Shown: positions 22,716 to 34,979 of the stretch, one piece after another
How the letters are laid out: each line of letters begins with the position of its first letter
How positions within the stretch are numbered: the first letter of the stretch is position 1
NCBI GenBank assembly: GCA_947095585.1
Contig: OX352761.1
Coordinates: forward strand, 112,455,890-112,519,889
Direction: 5' to 3'
DNA from: Nephrocerus scutellatus
Lineage: Eukaryota; Arthropoda; Insecta; Diptera; Pipunculidae
DNA length: 64,000 nucleotides
Position numbers and translations under genes: made by a program
The notes under the pieces: model-generated
The model's database searches: none
Seen by the model: only the letters and a program-made list of their open reading frames with translations
Told to the model about the DNA's origin: nothing

Positions 22716-24339
22716 TTTTGCCAAGTAATTTTGGTTACAACAGGTAAAAATAATATTGTATATTGTAACACTATTACATGGATTACAAAAATTGTTAAAG
22801 GTCAGATCAGACCTGAACAGTTATGAGTGAGAGTGTTAAAGGATAGTCAAACGTTAACAAAAGACGGGTGAATCGGTCGCTTCGGACTTCGCGAAGAAAC
22901 TGCGTAAACTTTCAGAGCATTGTAATTTCACGGAATTACACAACATGCTCAGATACCAGATTGTCTGTGGCGTTACGGACGAAACACTTCAAAACCGTTA
23001 ATCGCGGTATTACATATCACGTTAATTCGTTAATTTGTTACTAATTGTCGGTCCGTCTGGAAAATCGTTTGCATTTGTGCATTTATTTTTTCGTAAGAAC
23101 GTTGTCCACGAAATCCTTAGTGTTTCTGGATCTACCCCATAGAGTGTTCAGTATTCGAAAATAGAAGCAGAAGCAACGCACAAAAGCGTAAAGCTAGCTC
23201 TAAAATGTGCAGCAAGGATATTAGCCTTGTTCTTAGAACTGACATCTGTAATGTCATAATAGATGAGCGTTGGAATTGACGACGAGGCGGTATTTTATTA
23301 AAACTGCAGACGTACTGAATAAAACGGGAGATCCAATTAACCAGCCTAGCGGAATAAAATTTTGGGTTCCATGATTGAGTAGCATTAACCTACGCAATAA
23401 ACTTACCAAAATCAGGACATTTTAAAGCAGTAAAATTAATATTACTACCGCTGGCGATCAGCAGTCACTTATTTGAACACTATATGCCACTTAGTCTAAT
23501 CATAATAGAAGACGGGGGGGAAAATACAAATTTGTACTAAAAGGAACAGACTGATGAGCAGACAATAAGCAAATTACACTGAGGTTTGTGTTGGAAAAAT
23601 TGGTAAAAAACGAGAAGTTCGATCGTATCACAGAATCCGTTGCGATGTAAATTGCCAGAATAAGTGGTAATTAGCAGTGTATCTATGGCCAATAGCTCGA
23701 TAGCAAAAGCAATTAATTGAAGTAAATCCTCTGAATACCGCAGCTTTTAAATTTTGCTTGGGTAACGCAAAATTTCTCTTATCTGGTAATGATGTACGTG
23801 ACGTGAGTTGTAGCTTTGCTGATGTCGTGAGTTGCGCCCGCAATCAACTTTATCAGAACGTAAATTAGAGCGCTAAAAACGGTGAGGTAAAAGTTTGGCC
23901 GTTTATTTGATAAGTCACTGTAATAATTAGTCTCTAATTATACGAGTAGTCTATAACGTAATCAAATGTCATGTGATGTTAGATGCATAATTTTTTTTGT
24001 AGTGTTCAAATTAAAAAAAAAAGTGAAGGGTGAATCAAAAACGTCGTGGTTTTGATTTATGAGTCTGAAACAAATCTATAGTATGCTGACATCGTTGTAC
24101 GTGAAAAGTACAACTTGATCAACATGCATAAAAGAGCAAAAAGTAACAAATAGAAAATTTTTGTCTAACAAAGTTGGGTAAATAATTCAACTCTTATTAT
24201 AGTCTATTGTCAACCGTAGAAGACCCTTAAGTTCAGTTCGATGATGGAAGCTTTGATGCTTTGAAGCTGTTTCAGTTCACAGTAATAGTAATAGTATAAT
24301 ACCGATATGTGCGAAAATGTCTTGTGAACAAGAAGTTTC
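22716..24339. other. No recognised gene
   Basis: Short frames only. No shared repeats or known motifs were identified. Confidence 0.4.
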
Positions 24340-24545
24340 TCAAGTCCTGACCTTCTAACAGAAAGGAACTTTCTTGGGTCCTTGAGGTTTTCTTGGGTCT
24401 TATATGGCTGAAACCTCGACGGTGCGGGTGACGCAAGGAGATGTTTTTGGTGGGATAGCGGCGGTTTTGAGTTCTCGGGGGTCTTGACGTGGTCTTGAGG
24501 GTCAGGCATGGGGGCCTGGAGGACGACTTGCCACATGGTGTCTGG
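24340..24545. repeat. Degenerate minisatellite, GGTCTTGAGG-like units
   Basis: Imperfect units such as CTTGGGTCCTTGAGG, TCTTGGGTCTTA, GGGGTCTTGACG and TGGTCTTGAGGGTC recur. This is the strand opposite to the 8.1-kb array and the same strand as the 52.8-kb array. Confidence 0.6.
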
Positions 24546-25254
24546 ATGGTCTTAGCGGGTGTGAAGGTTATTGCTGGAAGTTGTTAAGGATCTGGGTGGA
24601 GAAGTCTAGGAGGTGGGTTTAAGCTTTGACAGCAAAAAAACTTTGCACGAGAGAAACACAAAATTCTAAAAAATTATATATATAAGACAGAGAGTTTATT
24701 TATATGTGTGTTTGAGCCTAACTAACTCTGGAACGCCTTGACCAATTTCAACTAATCTTTTTATACTTACTTTATATTACTTACCACCTGGAATCAAACG
24801 TGCGGTTGGTCGTTGTTTATTCTATAGATTTTGAAGTCGCTGTGATTGAGTTGTCTCCAAAGTGGGGCGGGGGTACCGATATTAGAGTAAATTTTATAGT
24901 TTTCTGGGTCCTTGATATGAATAGTGGCGGTAAGACACCTCTATTGGGAGGGGGTCTATTCATGAGGTGGTGTAGTGATGTCCAATTAGTGTCTATTCCA
25001 TATTCACCTTCGGACACTTGGTTACTAAGTATTTTTTTATGAAGGAGGTTAGAAAACTTCAATAAGAAGATCGCATGTGCACTTTTTATTTCTTCTCCTT
25101 CTTTATGCGCACATTATTTTGCTGTGTTACCTTTCTTCATTACTTATCTCACGCTCGAGACACCGTAGGCGCTGCATTATTCTAGAAGACATTCCAGTGA
25201 TTGTATTCCATATTTACTCATTTTGTAGCATAGAATTAACTATGTTTTCTGGCG
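24546..25254. other. Probable dispersed repeat, class unknown
   Basis: The segment around 24690-24760 (TTTGAGCCTAACTAACTCTG, GGAACGCCTTGACCAATTTC) has the wording common in non-coding insect repeats whose relics preserve a starts-with-hexapurine, ends-with-poly(A) layout. I could not assign it to a family, and no coding sequence is visible. Confidence 0.3.
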
Positions 25255-25745
25255 AAATATTATAGTACAGTATAGTATATAATAGTCCATCTCTTTGCCA
25301 GTTTCTAACGGCCTCAGCACATGCTGTTCTGCGGTTCTCTTCTCTTATGTAATACCTCCGGCGCCTATAAATAACCTGCCCGTTCTTCTACCATCTTGAG
25401 ATAACGGAACTGTCACCTATTCGGAGTGTATGACCAATCCACTGCCACTTCCGTCGTTGGATGATTGTGCCTATTGGTTCCTGACCCGATCTCTGGTAAA
25501 GATGTTCGTTAGAGATACGGTTAGGCCAGAAAACTCTTAAGATGTTCCATAGGCACCTATTTACGAACGTTTGTAATCTTTTTGTGATGGTAGCGGTAAC
25601 TTTCAAAGTGCTGCACCCATACAGCATTACAGATTCAACATTTGAACGGAACAGTCGTAGCTTGGTGTTAAAGGTGATTGTATTGCCTCGCCATATCATG
25701 GACATCATTTCAACATCATTCAGGACTTTAGACACATTCATATAG
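25255..25745 (-). mobile_element. RTE-type LINE fragment: reverse transcriptase C-terminus
   Basis: On the minus strand (25741-25388) one frame reads MNVSKVLNDVEMMSMIWRGN, TKLRLFRSNVESVMLYGCST, ITKRLQTFVNRCLWNILRVF and RRKWQWIGHTLRIGD. These are the familiar C-terminal blocks (SNVxSVLLYG, W..IGHTLR) of RTE-clade polymerases. Downstream (25380-25270) it continues with RRRYYIREENRRTACAEAVR in another frame. Its YGCSTLKVT wording differs from the YGSETWVLS of the copy at 3.6 kb, so this is probably a second RTE subfamily. Confidence 0.75.
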
Positions 25746-28009
25746 TACGTATATAAAGGTGTAACTCTATATGTATGTATGTAGGTATGTATGTTAGCTA
25801 TACACTAAAACCCTCAAACCCTTACCCCCATCGCGTTCAATTTTTGCGTAGGTTTTTTATACCATAACATGCTGGTTTTCATTCATTTCCATTTTGAAAG
25901 TGGTCAGACTACTGAGGCAAGGGTCAATTGTTTTTACGAATATTTTTTTTTTTATAAATTTTTCAGAATTTTTGAATAGTATCGTCCTGAAATTTTACAC
26001 AACTGTTTGGTATTTAAAGAAAGAACTCTCCCTCGGTAAACTAACTAAGCAATAATTATTAGGCCAACAAGAACTTTAAGTTTCCTTTAAACGAATGCAA
26101 ACTTAAAAGTACTTTGGTGTACCCCTCGATTACCACGAGAACCACAGAGGAATGTTGAAATGGGACAAAATTAGCATTCGACAAAATGTGAAACATGTTC
26201 GAATTGTGTATAGACCGACGTCGTTATGCTGCTCTACACGCAGCCATGCACTCCCGATTCACAAATTGAGTGCAAATTGGACTGTTTTCGACGAACGTTG
26301 GCGCCCGAACCGGTCGAAGAAGGATAACCTCTGATGGTCATTGTCAGCGCCGCAGCCGGCAGTCTACCACGAATGCTGTTTGATTTATTTTAATTGAACA
26401 CAATATTTACTCGAAGCTGCAGTCTGTCTAGGTGGTGGTAGCTAGTAGTCTGATGAACAAACTTTCATTTTACATATATACATCGGCGCATGCATGCAGC
26501 TTGAAGGACCACCACGGCGGAAGCTAGACTTCCAATTAATGGGCTCTTGATGGTGAAAATTGTACAATGCAGTAGCCATGTGCACTTCAGATGATTGTTT
26601 GTAAATGGACTGTACATACATACATACAAATACACACACACAGGAGCTGGTCTGAGTCTTCGTATATCATATCATGTATCGTCTCGCCAGTTGCCGGACA
26701 ATAGCCCTACTTCTAGGTAACCTCTACTACATTGGATGCAACTGTAAAGTACTGATTGTGTCGGGAATGTTGAAAATTTTTGCTTTGCATTCTCAATCGA
26801 AGATTAATCTGAAGCTATAGGCAGAGCATGTATTTACTACACGCTTTAAGAGATTTCGATTCTTTTCGAATGACTTTAAAGGACTATGTCTGGATGGAGC
26901 CAAAGATCCTACTTTACCATAAATGACATTTTGATGGAAAGTGCTTAAACTTAGACTGATCAGCTATTTCCTTCAAGTTCGAAACTTCCTACACATCTTT
27001 TTAGTGCCCTGCCGTAAATGATTAACTTTTTCTTCTCTAAGTTAAAACCAAACTAGAAATTATATTCCTTTCATGATGAAAAAATCCGTAAATCTTCAGG
27101 AAGTTCTCTTTTATCTTCAAAATTGACCACCCTTATCCCCTCTTTAACGAATTTCTAATTAAAGTGAAGGCAACACGCTTTAGAAATATTCCCAAAATCC
27201 TGAAGAGCTACGTGAAAGTTTACTTAGCCCCTCCCATTTCACTGAAATGTGAGTTCGCCATCATCATCAGAGTAACATTATCCAGAAGATTTTCAGTAAA
27301 TACTATGGAAGACCACCCTCATAGTAATTTGAAATGCTGACCAACGTTTCCGGTGTGGTAACTAATCACACGCACCCTTCGGCCAGTTGAAGTGCGGATA
27401 TAAAATGAAATGATAAAATAGAAATTCAGAGTATATTTATCTCTCTCGAAATTTGAAGGAAATTTTTAATGCATCTCACAAAATACCCTGTTATCAACAA
27501 CCATTTTAGATATGAATGTTCAATGTTGTACGTGTATCTATGTATATGTATGGTATGTACTGAAATCGGATGATTGTCTCAATCCAAATTATTTCAATTA
27601 ATTTTTTAAGCGATGGTCAGCAAAAAAACTTGTTCTTCTTTCTTCACATTATCTTAGCCCTGACTGCGCTATTTAATTCGCCTTTTGGATGAGGCTTTGA
27701 GGCTTTTAGGTCCATTCCATTTGGGAGCAAAAATGTAATGGGCCATACGGAAGATCGCGAGAGACGACAGCAGCGCCAGAGTCCTACGAGACTCCTTAAA
27801 TGTCTCCACGAAAACGTCGTAGGACATGAAATTCAAAGTTTCAAACTTTACTAACATTCTTTAGTAACACTTTGTATGCCTTAACTTTTTCTTTCTGCCA
27901 TGAAAATCGAAGCATTATCCCCAATCAGAGAGTATCTAATTGTCTATCATGTTTTTCTATAAATAAAACAACATTTACTATCCGTATCTGATAATACCAA
28001 TACCAAAGC
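25746..28009. other. No recognised gene; short microsatellites
   Basis: A TATG-type tetranucleotide run lies near 25770-25797 and an ACAT/AC run near 26615-26642. The remainder has short frames without recognisable products. Confidence 0.4.
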
Positions 28010-29315
28010 CCATGGCGGTCAGCCATCAGCAGAATAGGGCGAATAACACAGAATACTCTAGAATTGCAGGTGGTCGTAAATATTTCTGACAGGTAGAAGT
28101 GCGATCAAACCTCCACGTGGTGGCCGCCGGTAATTTTCCTCCAAATACAAGAAAAGCTAAATAACCACGCTAGTCCCTTCAACATAAGGTTCTCGCGAGA
28201 CAAATAACCTAACCCGTAAAAAAACTTTTATTACGGAACCCAAAATCAGCCTCGGATACATTGATGAACGACGACGACCACGGCTAAACGATTAAAGAAT
28301 TTTCTCATGGAACGTGCGCTTACTGTATAGAGCTCGAGCTGCATTACAGCTAGCCGATACCCTGTCCAAAAATAATGCTGACATAACAGCAATCCAGGAA
28401 ATGCGATGGACGGGGAATGGTGTCTTACAAAAATCAGAATATGACATATATTACAGCTGTCATACAAGACATCATGTGCTCGTGGTGGGGTTTCTAGTCA
28501 GAAAAAGAATGAAACCCACCGTTATGAGCTTTAAATCGATAAATGAACGGCTATGCACGCTTGGCGTGCGGGGCAGATTTAAAAACATAAGTCTCATAAA
28601 CGTTCACGCACCTACAGAGGATTCCCCAGATGATGAAAAAGAATAATTCTTTGAATCAGTCGAACATGAACTCCAGCCTTTCCTCAGTATAACGTAAAAA
28701 TCATTCTGGGGGATATGAACGCCAAAATAGGTAGGGAGCCAGTATTCAGGCAGTACATTGGCACCGATAGCTTACACAACAACATTAATGACAATGAACG
28801 ACGGGTCAAAAAGATGGTAGCAAGCAATAATTTGCTCGTTGTGAGTACAAGGTTTGCGTGTAAAAATATCCACAAAGCCACCTGGGTATCTCCTGATGGA
28901 GCAACTCGCAACCAGATAGACCACGTGTTGATAGACCGCCCCCACAACCCGAACCTGATACCGGTACGAACATACCGAGGTGCCAACGTCGATTCGGACC
29001 AATATCTTGTTGGTATGGTGGTCCGAATGCGGATTTCATCACCAGAAAAAACTGCATCCACGAATCAGATTTGGGTCAACACGGCTGACCTTCACAATGA
29101 GAAGACCAGAAACCACTATGGTCAAGAGATAGTACTCGCATTAGATGTAGATGTGCTGGGATTCTGGGCGTAGAAGAAAAAATGAAATGAATGAAAATAC
29201 TTTCATTTGTACCACCCACTCCATCTTAGGATGTTGTCGTAAAAACCGGAACTATGACGCTCGATGACGAATGTAAGCTAGCGATTGAAACAAGCAAATG
29301 TAAAAACCTTCGTTT
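28010..29315 (+). mobile_element. RTE-like LINE, 5' end with endonuclease domain
   Basis: The leader begins near 28010 and matches 5130-4900 in reverse. The endonuclease is the best preserved in the window: LADTLSKNNADITAIQEMRW (about 28350-28410), YDIYYSCHTRHHVLVVGFLV, LINVHAPTEDSPDDEKE (about 28596-28646), then after a frameshift DMNAKIGREPVFRQYIGTDS (from 28712) and HKATWVSPDGATRNQIDHVL (about 28870-28930), followed by GANVDSDQYLVGMVVRMR. The Glu, Asp, Asn and SDH-type residues expected of apurinic endonucleases are present, with the final His changed to Gln (SDQY). A linker with DDECKLAIETSKCKN follows near 29266-29310 after further breaks. The copy is dead. Confidence 0.82.
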
Positions 29316-29339
29316 ATCGGGTACTAACGTGTATGTATA

Positions 29340-29832
29340 CATCGACACACGCCACATAGTTCTTTATTATGTGAATGTGAAACGCAACACGCATCACACG
29401 CGGAATAAACAAAATCCTATTTGGGACTTAGACACTCAAAAAATTTCAGCTTTCTAGATTTAAAGGACCTCAAAGAAGTCGAAAAAAAAAGAATTTCCAC
29501 CCATCACACGCGCCACACGCAAAATGCGCACACGCGGAATTAAAAAAAATCCATTTTGGGACTTAGACACTCACAAAATATCAGCTCTATATGTCGTGCA
29601 AAAGATGGTTAAAAATGACCCCAAAGAAAAAAGAATGTCCACCCACCCAAAGACAACACACACGCCACACGCGAAACGCGATACGCGTCACACAAGGAAT
29701 ATAAAAAATTCTATTTGGGAGTAAGACAGCCACAGCACTCACAGACACTTTCAGCTGTTTAGGTCGTATGGAAGTTGAGTAAAAAAGGACCTCAAAGTAG
29801 TCGAAAATACAGACAAAAAAAGGTCAAGTCAA
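29340..29832. repeat. Tandem satellite, period of about 150 bp, locus 1
   Basis: About three diverged units share CACACGCGCCACACGC-type pieces, a GGAAT-AAAAA-TTCTATTTGGGA block, GACACTCACAAAAT-TCAGCT and AGGTCGT-TGGAAGTTG, then GGACCTCAAAGAAGTCGAAA. Unit landmarks fall at about 29452, 29588 and 29758. The same units in the same orientation form the second array at 43.7-44.4 kb. No coding role is evident. Confidence 0.78.
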
Positions 29833-31784
29833 GTTACATTAAAAATTCACCGTAAACATGAACTGTGCAGTGAGCGAGAACTACACTAGGCGAGGAAGTT
29901 GGCAGGGACAATTACCCAGTTCTAGTGCCAAAACGAAGAAAGAAGAAGTGCATTAGCAATTATAACTGAAAAAAACAAAGACTGACTAACAACCCATTAC
30001 TATCATTCGTATATATTCGCATACACACAGACCAAAAAAAATGCAAACCATAATGCAAATCTCTATAATAAAAACATAAAAAGGACACTTGTTTAAGCAA
30101 TATAACTGAGCAATTTGCAGCTAAATTAACCGCAATTAAATTCAATTTTAGGTTTTTTGGTGGGCGACCAAAATGTGAATGTTCGAGAAATTGCTTCTAT
30201 TGCCCCATCGCCCAGCGTCAAACTTGTCTCTTCGTGAAAACGTATTCGTATTTTAAAGCTTCATTTCGGCAGTTAATGATTGTGGCAGACCATCGTGAAT
30301 GGTAATGTTCTGTTTTCGGACAAAAAAATCCTTTCAATGTGATATAGCGGGGGAGTGCGCCCAATAAAATGAAAGTTTCAATGGAAACAGTCCTATAACC
30401 CGATTCAACTTTTGAACTTAAATAGTTGTAGTTACAATACAGCAATGCCACTTGTACGAACTAGTATGTCCAACGCCCAAAGGATTCAGATTCGGATTCA
30501 GATGGCTAATGTGCGCGTCCATCTCACACCCACTATCGGACAAATTTACTTCTAATGTTAATTTTATTTAAACGAATTGAACGTGGCATAATCTCGCGCC
30601 GAGTCCTGCATCCTGCCGCATCAATTACAATGTAAATTAGGAAGGAGGAAAAAACACCATAGTTTATGGGTGCAGAGTGCGAAATGTTCTGCAATGGTTA
30701 CCGCCACACGACGGTCGATGCGATGCGTTTTGCAATGATGATCAAAGTACAAAGGAAGGATTTTAATCCGAGCATCTTTGCATCTCTAGCCGGCATTAAT
30801 AGCGCAGAAAGAATAACAGCGAAGACCTTAAATGTATCCACGTAGACAGGATGTAGAAATTTCAAATCGCTATCTTCCTGGAAATTATATTTACCTATAC
30901 AGTATGGTATTGCACTATTGAAAAAAAAAAACGTCAGGGAAATTATGTATCTCTTAAATTGTCTGCAAGCGCGATGTGGACCCGATGCAACCGCGTACTA
31001 CAACATGCCATTGTCATGTGCTGCGTTCCATGATTCGCGGATGTATGCTATTAACAACTACTGTTCTTTAACAGTTTCTGTAGTCCCTTCGGCTGTTTCT
31101 TGCAGTGGTGCATTAAATTGAGAAGGCGCTGCCATCGTCGTCTTCGTCGCGCATTGCCATCTCATGCATAGCAAATGCGATGAGAATGCAAGTTAAGTAT
31201 CATCCTGACTTTGGATTGCCGTAAGTGTGTGCGAACGGAAGTCTGCATTAAATCCGCTTTTTTTTGTTTGCTACACTTTAAAAATCGATCTTTGTTTTTA
31301 TACTTCCCAGAGGATAACACAATATATCAAGAGGAAATGTAAATTAGGATTGCCTTTCACTGAAACTTAAAGATGTTGTGTTTTCGAATTATTTTGACAA
31401 TTCAATCATGAAAGACCACAGACCAGACAACGAATTACCTCAAGCAATTCATATACAATTTTTTCATGTACCTTTTGCAATTTTATTATCACGTAGAAAT
31501 TTAAGAAAAAATCTCTCTCTCAGACATATTTTGCCCCACCCTTTACTTTACCACAATACCTCATGTGAAGCTTCATCGTCCAAAGCTTTAGAAAAATAGA
31601 AAACAAATTAACCTGAAGATTAAGACATCTATAGAAATAGGAAAAATCGTGGGCTGCACTTTAATGAAAAAACAAACTAAGCTTAGTGACAAAGCATTAA
31701 ACAAATGACCTACAATTACTGTAGTGGAGGAAGAGTTTAAGGCATTGTGATACGTTAAGTAGATCTTGTTTCCATTGTACCACG
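29833..31784. other. No recognised gene
   Basis: Short frames without recognised domains, and no shared repeat detected. The stretch 30170-30480 is less AT-rich but unassigned. Confidence 0.4.
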
Positions 31785-32990
31785 ATAATTTCAGCAGGTT
31801 GTGATATCTGGGCACAGGATGCCTCTTCGCCAGTCTTCTGGCATCGCTTCTTTCTCCCATACTTGCACCATTAGTTCACAAATTGCTTGGTGTATTGCGG
31901 GGCTCCGCTGGGATACCATCAGATCCTGGGGCCTTATTATTTTAGAGCCGATTTATCCCTCTGCTAACTTCGTCTAGACTTGGTGGTGGTCTTCGATCAT
32001 TGGTGGAGCCTCCAGTTCCTCAGTTAGCTGGCCATAAAGCAACTCATGAAAGTGCTCTTCTTATCGCTCTAATATGCTTTTAAGATCAGCGATTAGATTA
32101 CCCTCTTTGTCCTTGCAGTATGTGCAACGCGGTGTATATTGCGTTATACCGCGGACTCTTTGGTTGAAGTTCTCTGCTCTCTGTATAGTTCTAGTTCACG
32201 GACGAGATTCAGCTCCCAGGCTGCTTTCTGTCGCCGGTGAATTGTTTTTTCATATCTTCTGAGCACTTCATATTCATCTTCGCGTGTCCGCGATCTATGA
32301 GATTGTTGCATTGCTTGGTACGCAACATTCTTACGTTCTGTGGCTAGCTTACATTCGTCATCGAACCAGTCGTTCCGGTCTCTATGACTACTGCCTAAGA
32401 TGGAGTCAGCAGTACTAATAAAGTATTTTAAAGGCGTGTCCACTTCTCTTTCACGCGTGACATCTCAGCCCCAGGACTTACTCTCCCTGCATTTAGGGCG
32501 AGTCCTATCGCCTATCGACCGTAGTTGTTTCTGGTCTCTGCGTTGCGAAGGGTAGCCGTTTTGACTCGAATCTGATTCGCGGATGCAGTCTTACGTGATG
32601 ATGCAATCCGCGCTCGCAGCACCATACCAACAAGATAGTGGTCCGAGTCGACGTTGGCACCTCGGTATGTTCGTACCGTCATCAGGTTTGGGTTGTGGTG
32701 GCGGTCTATAAGCACGTGGTCTATCTGGTTGCTCCATCTGGAGATATCCAGGTGGTTTTGTGGATATTTTTACGCGCAAGCTTTGTGCTCGCAACAATCA
32801 TAGTATATAGTATTGCTCGCTGCCATCTCTACGACTCGTTGTCCATTGCTATTAGTGTTCTCCTGTAAGCTATGGGTGCCAATGTACTGCCTGAATACTG
32901 GCCTCCTATACCTATTTTGGCATTCATATCCCCCAGAATGATTTTTACGATATACTGAGGACAGGCATGGAGTTCCCGTTCGACTGATCA
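31785..32990 (-). mobile_element. RTE-like LINE: endonuclease C-terminus through RT start
   Basis: Read on the minus strand from about 32985: GDMNAKIG-type start near 32930, then FRQYIGTHSLQENTNSNGQR, an ATWISPDGATRQIDHVLI-type region with breaks near 32760-32700, and LIDRHHNPNLMTVRTYRGAN followed by VDSDHYLVGMVLRARI (32712-32600, His retained). The linker has RNDWFDDECKLATERKNVAY (about 32375) and YEKTIHRRQKAAWELNLVRE (about 32250-32190). At about 32090-32030 is a WEEHFHELL-like piece. The RT start near 31990-31900 and VWEKEAMPEDWRRGILCP near 31860-31800 follow. It is truncated at both ends relative to the family. Confidence 0.8.
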
Positions 32991-34979
32991 AAGAAAATAA
33001 GAAATTTGGATTATTTTATTTTTAAATTTCAAAAAATATAATTTTTTTTACTATTTTACGGTACACAGCATCCTATGCATTATTACAATTCAAACCATTC
33101 GTTAAGTAACCTATACACTCGTATACATTGGTACGCAGCCATGTCATTTGTATGTTATGTGTCGGGCGCATAAGAACATCCCCTTGGGCTTTCAAGTAAA
33201 ACTAATTAAAATTTGCAATTTTGTTGGACCTCCCCCTGATATTGACGTAAACACGAAAACAAGGAATCTGCGTCACTGCCATCAGATCTGTCAGAAACTA
33301 AGATGAGATATGGATAGTAAATAGAACGATGTAAAAAGGAGGGAAGAGGATTAATGAACGTTTTCGCACATATGAAGAAGGGGAAATTGCGCAGCTTTCG
33401 CAAATTACAAAAGGGGTCTATACTTTTTTCCGCTCACTCATATAATCCTGTTTTCAAGGTCAGTGGGTATGCAGGGAAACGCTGTTGCCAAAATTGACCC
33501 ATTCGATAACTTGTCAAGCGAGCTATAAATTCTAAATTCGTCCATCAAGTTAATCCTTTAAGTCGATGTACGAATTTTGCGAAGCATTTTAAATTTTTTT
33601 TTACCATTTTGAAGCGTCTGCTCTGTCGTTTTAGAACCCTTTCGGTAGTGATTTGAGCCACGCCCTGTGCCGTACGGTATTCCACTTAAAGGTAACCACA
33701 TGCCCACAGAATTCTGCGATAGTCTATTTAACTAATGGACAGTTGTACTTGTGCGATGTGTGTATGTACTCACGTTTGTGTACATAAACACACAGACGTG
33801 TAAATCTCTGGATTTGTGGAAAACAAGTTTTCATATTATTTGCATACGATACGGCACATTGCGATGAACCACATGCACACATGTACCACACTCTTCCTCT
33901 CACACACTTTCTATCTTTGCGTATCCTTGCTAAATTGAAATTTATATTCGAATGTGCGTCATAAAGGGGTGAACAGATTCGCAAAATTGCAATGTCCTTC
34001 ATATAAATAATGTATAAGTACATATACAAGTCCAGCGGCAATGCTTGGCATACCTCTAGCACATCTAGCATCCCGCAGATGTACACAAAGATTTGGCAAA
34101 TTTTAGATTTCATCATCGTGTAGTCGTGCCTTCCTAGTAATAACGCCAGAGTGGACAGGTCACATCCAAAGCCATTTCCTGTAATTCACAACCCTCTGAA
34201 TTCACTGTGTATTGGTTGTTGTTGTTGCTGTTGATGCTGCTTCAGTTTTGATTTCCTATCTAGCGGTCTGCTAATGACTAGAGTACACGCAGAACTGTTG
34301 GCCTTGACGCATTCAACTTACGAATGATTGCCAACAACGATCACATTACTTGCAGATTGAATTGCGAACCCCTTAGTCTTGGACTGAACTGTGCAATTTC
34401 GAAATGGGGTTTAAATTAAAACGGACGAAATCTCTACAACCTATGAGGGGCTGAAATTTGCACATTTGAGTAGTGTTCGCGAATGGCAATCCACATTACT
34501 TATTTGCAAAAATGATACGGACGTATTGTGTGAACGAGTGCAACAGCGTGGAGCCATCAAATCATCCGCATTGTAGGATTGGTTTTCGCCTGACACGAGC
34601 CAGAGTAGTGACGAGAACTGATTCCAAGTGACTAATTCAAGCAGGAGGGGGTGAAAATCTGTTTTTTTTCTTTTGTCTTTAGAACATGGTATAAAAGATA
34701 ATGGTCATACCGCCAGTACTTACATATGGATCCGAGATACCTCATTCCCTTTGTGAAGTTCTTTTGTGTTCACGTCATGATAGAAAAATTGTACGGCAAG
34801 ATTAAAATTTTGAACATTTTAAAAATTTTGCTACGAAATTTTAAATTTAATGTACAGCATATTTTCGAAACATCTTATCTTTTATCAGCAGAGTCAAATT
34901 TACTCGTGAAAAATTCTTCTAACGTATTACTAACGTATTCTTTTAACGTTTCTTAACCCTGCTGACGAACATATTTTTT
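32991..34979. other. No recognised gene
   Basis: One longer frame at 34116-33724 (minus) is rich in Cys and Tyr but matches nothing I know. No repeats shared with other parts of the window were found. Confidence 0.35.

Noticed and set aside
28684..29061. Minus-strand frame of 125 codons
   Set aside because: It is the complement of the LINE endonuclease on the plus strand.
33724..34116. Minus-strand Cys/Tyr-rich frame of 130 codons
   Set aside because: It lacks a signal peptide or recognisable fold and lies in GT/CA-rich DNA that yields such frames by chance.
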